Shown here: piece by piece, positions 6,682 through 9,846 of the stretch
Layout: each line of letters begins with the position of its first letter
How positions within the stretch are numbered: position 1 is the stretch's first letter
Assembly: GCA_021798375.1 (NCBI GenBank)
Contig: JAJZHU010000069.1
Location: 1-9,846 of the forward strand
Length of the DNA: 9,846 nucleotides
Origin: Pseudomonadota bacterium
GTDB lineage: Bacteria > Pseudomonadota > Alphaproteobacteria > Acetobacterales > Acetobacteraceae
Direction of reading: 5' to 3'
Position numbers and translations under genes: made by a program
The notes under the pieces: generated by a model
What the model was told of the DNA's origin: nothing
Databases searched by the model: none
The model's input: the letters and a program-made list of their open reading frames with translations, nothing else

Positions 6682-6835
6682 AAATTCACTTTCGGGCGGC
6701 GGCTGGGATGCGGCAAATCAATACATATGCGCCAGACATATGCGTCACGGAAAGACCAGAACATCGTATGCGGCCCCTCTGTTCTGGTTTAAATCTACTT
6801 CTGCCCACGCGAAACCCATGATAGAGCACGCCGCC
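6682..6835. promoter_or_regulatory. Divergent intergenic region with direct and inverted repeats
   Basis: This gap must carry the promoters of both the permease-hemB unit and rpiB-glyA-nrdR-ribD. I see no strong -35/-10 pair on either strand. Two features stand out. CATATGCG occurs twice, at 6724 and 6737 (13 bp apart), with a weaker copy CGTATGCGG at 6765. A perfect 8-bp inverted repeat, ACCAGAAC (6755-6762) and GTTCTGGT (6781-6788), has an 18-base spacer. Either may be a regulator site. Confidence 0.45.
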
Positions 6836-7297
6836 ATGACAGATCAGCTCACCACCATCGTAATCGGCTCCGATCATGCGGGGCTTGGCCTTAAGAATGT
6901 GATCAAGCAAACCTTGCTGGCGCAGGGTTTGGCGGTGATCGATGTCGGCACCGAAGGTCCCGACAGTTGCGATTACCCGGATTTCGCGCACAAGGCCTGT
7001 GCGGCGGTGATTGGCGGCGATGTGCGATTCGGCATTCTGGTGTGCGGCACCGGCATTGGCATGTCGATGGTGGCCAATCGCTATGCGGATATTCGCTGCG
7101 CGTTGCTGCACGACACCACAGGGGCGCGGCTGACGCGGGCGCACAACGACGCCAACATGATCGCGCTGGGCGCACGGATGACCGGCGAGGAAGTGGCGCT
7201 CGACATCGTTAAAGTATTTCTGAATACCCCCTACGAGGGCGGTCGCCATGCGCGGCGCGTGCAAAAGATCAATCCGGCCGAAGGAGCCAAATCGTGA
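6836..7297 (+). CDS. rpiB: Ribose-5-phosphate isomerase B
   Basis: Interconverts ribose 5-phosphate and ribulose 5-phosphate in the pentose phosphate pathway. The 153-aa product matches the RpiB/LacAB family in length and motifs: GSDHAGLGLK (residues 11-20), the active-site loop GILVCGTGIGMSMVANR (66-82) with Cys70, and RAHNDANMIALGAR (101-114) with His103, the likely ring-opening histidine. ATG 6836 (MTDQLTTIVIGSDHAG) was chosen because family members begin shortly before the IGSDHAG strand. An in-frame ATG six codons earlier (6818) is possible, and the frame is open to 6740. No convincing ribosome binding site precedes either. It is the first gene of a four-gene run; ribulose 5-phosphate is also a riboflavin precursor, which fits ribD downstream. 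Confidence 0.95.
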   Translation: MTDQLTTIVIGSDHAGLGLKNVIKQTLLAQGLAVIDVGTEGPDSCDYPDFAHKACAAVIGGDVRFGILVCGTGIGMSMVANRYADIRCALLHDTTGARLTRAHNDANMIALGARMTGEEVALDIVKVFLNTPYEGGRHARRVQKINPAEGAKS

Positions 7298-8601
7298 GCA
7301 ATGAAATTTCGGCGGCCTATCTGAACCGCTTCTTTACCGCCCCCCTGTCCGAGACCGATCCCGAACTGGCCGCGGCCATTGCCGGCGAACTCACGCGCCA
7401 GCAAGACGGTATCGAGCTGATCGCCAGCGAGAACATCGTTTCGCGCGCGGTGATGGAAGCCCAGGGCTCGGTGCTGACCAATAAATACGCCGAGGGCTAT
7501 CCGGGCCGCCGCTATTACGGCGGTTGCGAGATGGTGGACATCGCCGAGCAATTGGCGATCGATCGCGCCTGCAAATTATTCGGCTGCGGCTTTGCCAACG
7601 TACAGCCGCATTCGGGTGTGCAGGCCAACACCGCCGTGGTGTTCGCGCTGTTGCAACCCGGCGACACGATTTTGGGCATGAGCCTAGCTTCGGGCGGGCA
7701 CCTCACCCATGGCGCGGCGCCTTCGATGTCGGGCAAATGGTTCAACGCGGTGCAATATGGTGTGCGCCGCGACGACGGGATTTTGGATTACGAGGAACTT
7801 GAAACCCTCGCCCGCACCCACAAGCCCAAGCTGATCATCGCCGGTGGCTCGGCCTATCCGCGTTTCATCGATTTCCCGCGCATCCGCGCCGTGGCCGATG
7901 AGGTGGGGGCGGTGTTCATGGTTGATATGGCGCATTTCGCCGGCTTGGTGGCGGCGGGGATATCCCCCAATCCGTTCCCGCATGCCCACGTCGCCACCAC
8001 CACCACGCACAAGACCCTGCGCGGCCCGCGTGGCGGCATGATCCTGACCAACGATCCCGAACTGGCCAAGAAGTTCAATTCGGCCATCTTCCCCGGCATC
8101 CAGGGTGGCCCGCTGATGCATGTGATCGCCGCCAAGGCCGCGGCATTCGGCGAGGCGCTGACCCCCGAATTCCGCACCTATCAGGCGGCGCTGCTGGAAA
8201 ACGCCCGCGTTTTGGCGGCAACGCTGAAGGAACGCGGCCTGGCCATCGTCTCGGGCGGCACCGACAGCAATCTGTTGCTGGTCGATCTGCGGCCCAAAAA
8301 AGTGACCGGCAAGGCGGCCGAGGCCACTTTGGGCCGGGCGCATATCACCGCCAATAAGAACGCCATCCCTTATGACCCCGAGAAGCCGACGATCACCTCG
8401 GGCATTCGTCTGGGTTCGCCCGCCGCCACCACCCGCGGCTTCGGCACGGCGGAATTCCGCGAAGTGGGCCTGATGATCGATGAATTGCTGGAAGGTCTGT
8501 CGGGCTCGAACGACGGCGCCAATGCGGCGGTGGAAGCCTCCGTGGGGGCGCGGGTGCTGGATTTGTGCAAGCGTTTCCCGATTTACGGTTTGAAGGGATA
8601 A
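7294..8601 (+). CDS. glyA: Serine hydroxymethyltransferase
   Basis: PLP enzyme converting serine and tetrahydrofolate to glycine and 5,10-methylenetetrahydrofolate, the main source of one-carbon units. It has 435 aa, the normal bacterial length. Seen motifs: ELIASENIVS (41-50), NKYAEGYPGRRYYGG (63-77), MVDMAHFAGLVAAG (209-222) with Asp211 and His214 near the cofactor, and TTTTHKTLRGPRGG with the Schiff-base Lys240. Translation starts at GTG 7294, overlapping the rpiB stop by four bases (GTGA), with AAGGAG 7 bases upstream; the nearby ATG at 7300 is out of frame. Overlap with rpiB and 7 bp to nrdR indicate one transcript. Nothing looks broken or unusual. Confidence 0.98.
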   Translation: MSNEISAAYLNRFFTAPLSETDPELAAAIAGELTRQQDGIELIASENIVSRAVMEAQGSVLTNKYAEGYPGRRYYGGCEMVDIAEQLAIDRACKLFGCGFANVQPHSGVQANTAVVFALLQPGDTILGMSLASGGHLTHGAAPSMSGKWFNAVQYGVRRDDGILDYEELETLARTHKPKLIIAGGSAYPRFIDFPRIRAVADEVGAVFMVDMAHFAGLVAAGISPNPFPHAHVATTTTHKTLRGPRGGMILTNDPELAKKFNSAIFPGIQGGPLMHVIAAKAAAFGEALTPEFRTYQAALLENARVLAATLKERGLAIVSGGTDSNLLLVDLRPKKVTGKAAEATLGRAHITANKNAIPYDPEKPTITSGIRLGSPAATTRGFGTAEFREVGLMIDELLEGLSGSNDGANAAVEASVGARVLDLCKRFPIYGLKG

Positions 8602-8608
8602 TTGGCGG

Positions 8609-9094
8609 TTGCGCTGCCCTTTTTGCGGCCATGACGATACGCAGGTGAAGGATAGCCGCATCTCGGAAAGCGGGGCGGCGATCCGGCGGCGGCGCTATTG
8701 CGCATCATGCGGGCAGCGTTTCACCACCATCGAGCGGGTGCAACTGCGCGAATTGACGGTGGTGAAAACCGATGGCCGCAAGGTGCCGTTCGACCGCGAC
8801 AAATTGCTGCGCTCGATCCGCATCGCGCTGCGCAAGCGGCCGGTGGACGAAGAACGCATCGAACGCATCGTCAATAGTCTGGTGCGCCAGTTCGAGGCCT
8901 CGGGCGAAGGCGAGATCAGCTCGCGCGAGGTCGGGCAGGCGGTGATGGAAACGCTGAAGGCGGTGGATGCGGTGGCCTATGTGCGCTTCGCCAGCGTCTA
9001 TCGCGATTTCCGCGAGGCCCGCGATTTTGAAAATTTCCTCGGCGGCCTGGAGGATGAACCCCTGCACGAACCGCCGCCGGAAGATTTGGCCTGA
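8609..9094 (+). CDS. nrdR: Transcriptional repressor NrdR
   Basis: Nucleotide-sensing repressor of ribonucleotide reductase genes, 161 aa. The N-terminal zinc ribbon has CPFC (Cys3, Cys6) and CASC (Cys31, Cys34) with the family pattern DSRISESGAAIRRRRYC between. An ATP-cone follows (about 49-139, starting LTVVKTDGRKVPFDRDKL), ending in VAYVRFASVYRDF. The start is TTG 8609: MRCPFCG is the invariant family N-terminus and no ATG or GTG is available in frame, so the TTG is well supported. An AAGGG about 11 bases upstream overlaps the end of glyA. Its stop overlaps the ribD ATG by one base (TGATG). No nrd gene or NrdR-box pair is visible here, so targets lie elsewhere. The glyA-nrdR-ribD neighbourhood is common in proteobacteria. 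Confidence 0.97.
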   Translation: MRCPFCGHDDTQVKDSRISESGAAIRRRRYCASCGQRFTTIERVQLRELTVVKTDGRKVPFDRDKLLRSIRIALRKRPVDEERIERIVNSLVRQFEASGEGEISSREVGQAVMETLKAVDAVAYVRFASVYRDFREARDFENFLGGLEDEPLHEPPPEDLA

Positions 9095-9846
9095 TGTTGC
9101 AAGATCCCGAGCATATGCGCGCGGCTCTGGCGTTGGCGCGGCGTGGCCTGGGGTCGGTGTGGCCCAACCCTTCGGTGGGGGCGGTGGTGGTGAACCAGGG
9201 CCGCGTGGTGGGGCGCGGTTTTACCCAGCCCACCGGGCGGCCCCATGCGGAATTCATGGCGTTACAGCAAGCGGGCGAGGCGGCGCGCGGGGCCACGGTG
9301 TACGTCACGCTGGAGCCTTGCTGCCATGCGGGGCGTGGGCCGGCCTGCGCCGATTTGTTGATCCAGGCCGGGGTGGCGCGGGTGGTGGTGGCGGCACTCG
9401 ATCCCGATCCGCGCATGAACGGTGAAGGCGCGGCACGTTTGCAAGCAGCGGGCATGGCGGTGGAAACCGGGTTGCTGTGCGATCAGGCGGAGCACGACAA
9501 TCTTGGCTTTCTGTTGCGGGTGCGGCAAAATCGCCCATTGGTGACGTTGAAAATGGCCAGCACGCTCGATGGCCGGATCGCCACCCAGACTGGTCAAAGC
9601 CAATGGATCACCGGGGCCGAATCGCGCCGTTATGTTCACGCGCTGCGCGCCCGGCATGATGCGATGATGGTGGGGGTGGGCACGGTTTTGGCCGACGATC
9701 CCGATCTCACCTGCCGCCTCGCCGGGATAAAGCCGGTGCCGATGGTGCGTGTGGTGGCGGATAGCGGCTTGCGTACGCCGGTTACGTCGCGTTTGGTGCG
9801 TACAGCCGAAGATCACCCGGTTTGGTTGCTGCACCGGGCGGGAACG
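9094..9846 (+). CDS. ribD: Bifunctional riboflavin deaminase/reductase RibD (3' end outside window)
   Basis: Catalyses two early steps of riboflavin synthesis: deamination of the pyrimidine made from GTP, then reduction of its ribosyl chain. The first 251 residues are visible and the frame is still open at the edge; full proteins have about 360-380. The N-terminal deaminase shows WPNPSVGAVVV (23-33), the zinc site HAE (His51, Glu53) and EPCCHAGRGPAC (74-85) with Cys76 and Cys85. The reductase domain begins near 147 (RPLVTLKMASTLDGRIA) and contains VGVGTVLADDPDLTCR (193-208). ATG 9094 overlaps the nrdR TGA by one base. Small departures from consensus are HAEFMAL for the usual HAEVNAL and GRGPAC for GRTPPC; the metal ligands are intact. 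Further rib genes probably follow outside the window. Confidence 0.96.
   Translation, partial: MLQDPEHMRAALALARRGLGSVWPNPSVGAVVVNQGRVVGRGFTQPTGRPHAEFMALQQAGEAARGATVYVTLEPCCHAGRGPACADLLIQAGVARVVVAALDPDPRMNGEGAARLQAAGMAVETGLLCDQAEHDNLGFLLRVRQNRPLVTLKMASTLDGRIATQTGQSQWITGAESRRYVHALRARHDAMMVGVGTVLADDPDLTCRLAGIKPVPMVRVVADSGLRTPVTSRLVRTAEDHPVWLLHRAGT

Noticed and set aside
6682..6835. NrdR box or riboswitch upstream of rpiB
   Set aside because: No paired ACACWATATATWGWGT-like boxes and no recognisable conserved riboswitch core; the gap is short.
7684..8661. 325-codon open frame antisense to glyA and the start of nrdR
   Set aside because: Crosses two certain genes, composition is typical of a shadow frame.

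Overview
The window looks like chromosomal DNA of a GC-rich alphaproteobacterium, probably in or near the Rhodospirillales/Acetobacteraceae. The grounds are strong G/C bias at third codon positions, an rpiB-glyA-nrdR-ribD run of the kind found in alphaproteobacteria, an aspartate-type (Mg-dependent) HemB, and intergenic palindromes of the 'attgcgag...gcaatcca' class. The taxon is an inference; no rRNA or tRNA gene is present to test it.

Layout. (1) 1-495, plus strand: the end of an unrecognised gene and two small, overlapping, unrecognised ORFs, ending in a hairpin that lies across the convergent stop codon of pepN. (2) 506-3726, minus strand: a complete higBA-type toxin-antitoxin pair (toxin first), followed 32 bp downstream by pepN (M1 aminopeptidase N). 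Two tandem palindromes overlap the predicted higBA promoter. (3) 3727-4238: a 512-bp gap holding the higBA control region, two long imperfect palindromic repeats, a short repeat fragment, the N-terminal relic of a GIY-YIG nuclease gene, and an A/T palindrome next to the hemB stop. (4) 4239-6681, minus strand: an APC-family amino-acid permease and hemB, 4 bp apart. (5) 6682-6835: a divergent intergenic region with direct and inverted repeats. (6) 6836-9846, plus strand: rpiB, glyA, nrdR and ribD (cut by the window end), with overlapping or nearly touching ends.

How the genes fit together. rpiB links pentose phosphates; glyA makes glycine and one-carbon units; nrdR is the ribonucleotide-reductase repressor; ribD starts riboflavin synthesis from GTP and ribulose 5-phosphate. 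On the divergent side, hemB makes porphobilinogen from 5-aminolevulinate, which alphaproteobacteria make from glycine and succinyl-CoA. Glycine could therefore connect the two divergent units, and the permease beside hemB may supply an amino-acid precursor; this is a hypothesis.

Most of the window is conserved housekeeping DNA. The accessory-looking part is roughly 3120-4240 (TA module, repeats, gene relic). I do not see a clearly new multi-gene system. The most unusual items are the higBA control region with a nearly leaderless toxin start, the possible read-through from higBA into pepN, and the three small overlapping ORFs at the left edge.
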